Source of the DNA: Micropterus salmoides
Lineage: Eukaryota > Chordata > Actinopteri > Centrarchiformes > Centrarchidae
Assembly: GCF_014851395.1 (NCBI RefSeq)
Contig: NW_024040817.1
Coordinates: forward strand, 28,446,976 to 28,510,975
Direction of reading: 5' to 3'
Length of the DNA: 64,000 bases
The translations under genes were made by a program, and so were the position numbers. Of this stretch, positions 62,773-64,000 are shown in pieces. The notes beneath the pieces were generated by a model, which did not search any database, was not told the origin of the DNA, and saw nothing but the letters and a program-made list of their open reading frames with translations. Positions within the stretch are counted from its first letter, which is position 1. Each line of letters begins with the position of its first letter.

Positions 62773-64000
62773 CAGTGCCTTGCGAAAGTATTCGGCCCCC
62801 TTGAACTTTGACCTTTTGCCACATTGCAGGCTTCAAACATAAAGATATAAAACTGTAATTTTTTGTGAAGAACCAACAACAAGTGGGACACAATCATGAA
62901 GTGGAACGAAATTTATTGGATATTTCAAACTTTTTTAACAAATAAAAAACTGAAAAATTGGGCGTGCAAAATTATTCAGCCCCCTTAAGTTAATACTTTG
63001 TAGCGCCACCTTTTGCTGCGATTACAGCTGTAAGTCGCTTGGGGTACGTCGCTATCAGTTTTGCACATCGAGAGACTGAAATTTTTGCCCATTCCTCCTT
63101 GCAAAACAGCTCGAGCTCAGTGAGGTTGGATGGAGAGCGTTTGTGAACAGCAGTTTTCAGTTCTTTCCACAGATTCTCGATTGGATTCAGGTCTGGACTT
63201 TGACTTGGCCATTCAAACACCTGGATATGTTTATTTGTGAACCATTCAAGTGTAGATTTTGCTTTATGTTTTGGATCATTGTCTTGTTGGAAGACAAATC
63301 TCCGTCCCAGTCTCAGGTCTTTTGCAGACTCCATCAGATTTTCTTCCAGAATGGTCCTGTATTTGGCTCCATCCATCTTCCCATCAATTTTAATCATCTT
63401 TTCTTTCTGAAGAAAAGCAGGCCCAAACCATGATGCTGCCACCACCATGTTTGACAGTGGGGATGGTGTGTTCAGGGTGATGAGCTGTGTTGCTTTTACA
63501 CCAAACATAACGTTTTGCATTGTTGCCAAAAAGTTCGAGTTTGGTTTCATCTGACCAGAGCACCTTCTTCCACATGTTTGGTGTGTCTCCCAGGTGGCTT
63601 GTGGCAAACTTTAATTGAGACTTTTTATGGATATCTTTAAGAAATGGCTTTCTTCTTGCCACTCTTCCATAAAGGCCAGATTTGTGCAGTATACCTCTGA
63701 TTGTTGTCCTATGGACAGAGTCTCCCTCCTCAGCTGTAGATCTCTGCAGTTCATCCAGAGTGATCATGGGCCTCTTGGCTGCGTCTCTGATCAGTCTTCT
63801 CCTTGTATGAGCTGAAAGTTTAGAGGGACGGCCGGGTCTTCGTAGATTTGCAGTGGTCTGATACTCCTTCCATTTCAATATTATCGCTTGCACAGTTCTC
63901 CTTGGGATGTTTAAAGCTTGGGAAATCTTTTTGTATCCAAATCCGGCTTTAAACTTCTCCACAACAGTATCTCGGACCTGCCTGGTGTGTTCCTTGTTCT
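62773..64000 (-). mobile_element. Tc1-like transposon, cut by the window end
   Basis: The element begins after a TA target at 62771-62772 with CAGTGCCTTGCGAAAGTATT, the terminal inverted repeat of a widespread vertebrate Tc1 family. A minus-strand transposase follows. The other inverted repeat lies beyond base 64000. Long parts are preserved, so the copy is fairly young. Confidence 0.9.
62990..64000 (-). pseudogene. Tc1 transposase with one frameshift (partial)
   Basis: Read on the minus strand from the window edge, the N-terminal helix-turn-helix (RDTVVEKFKAGFGYKKISQ), RRTVQAIILKWKEY and the GRPSKLSAHTRRR hook are open down to about 63410. The first catalytic Asp is in VLWSDETKLELF. The second, in FQQDNDPKHKAKST, and the final Glu, in SPDLNPIENLWKELK, lie in the next frame. 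One frame change near 63400-63415, just after GGGSIMVWACFSSE, separates the halves, probably a small deletion. The reading ends at 62990 with AAKGGATKY. All three acids of the DDE triad survive, but a single continuous protein cannot be made. Confidence 0.85.

Noticed and set aside
1..64000. CRISPR array, bacterial defence island or operon
   Set aside because: The only tandem repeats are microsatellites and short duplications. Gene structure is eukaryotic throughout.

Overview
This window is genomic DNA from a ray-finned fish, most likely a spiny-rayed (percomorph) teleost. Four vertebrate genes with introns can be read exon by exon. The rest is AT-rich non-coding DNA with the usual teleost mixture of decayed DIRS, Penelope, copia, RTE/Rex3-like, L2-like, L1/Tx1-like, Tc1 and hAT elements, tRNA-derived SINEs and microsatellites. 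No bacterial operon, CRISPR array, rRNA gene or genuine tRNA gene is present.

Layout. 1-5.4 kb is gene-free, with a hAT-type MITE and microsatellites. 5.7-10.9 kb (minus) holds all nine coding exons of nudc. 11.9-14.7 kb is a retroelement cluster: a broken DIRS element, an LTR-like segment and a copia integrase relic. 16.6-17.6 kb holds an unrecognised two-exon gene candidate. 18.2-19.1 kb is the 3' end of a Penelope-like element. 20.4-21.5 kb (plus) is nr0b2 (SHP) with its promoter. 24.0-27.0 kb (minus) is kdf1. 31.7-43.3 kb (plus) is zdhhc18 with two alternative C-termini and one AT-AC (U12-type) intron. 43.3-64 kb has no recognisable gene and is mostly old transposon debris, ending in a largely preserved Tc1 element cut by the window edge.

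The genes do not form a pathway. NUDC is a dynein/HSP90 co-chaperone, NR0B2 an orphan nuclear-receptor corepressor, KDF1 an epidermal differentiation factor and ZDHHC18 a Golgi palmitoyltransferase. Together they match the block on human chromosome 1p36.11 (ZDHHC18, SFN, GPN2, GPATCH3, NR0B2, NUDC, KDF1), rearranged and without SFN, GPN2 and GPATCH3. That synteny supports the names, in particular zdhhc18 over its paralogues zdhhc14 and zdhhc9.

Most notable observations: a textbook AT-AC minor-class intron in zdhhc18; a zdhhc18 splice donor that is itself coding sequence in the short isoform; an orphan two-exon gene between nudc and nr0b2; and a 73-codon ORF whose ATG overlaps the kdf1 stop codon. 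I found no convincing wholly new biological system.
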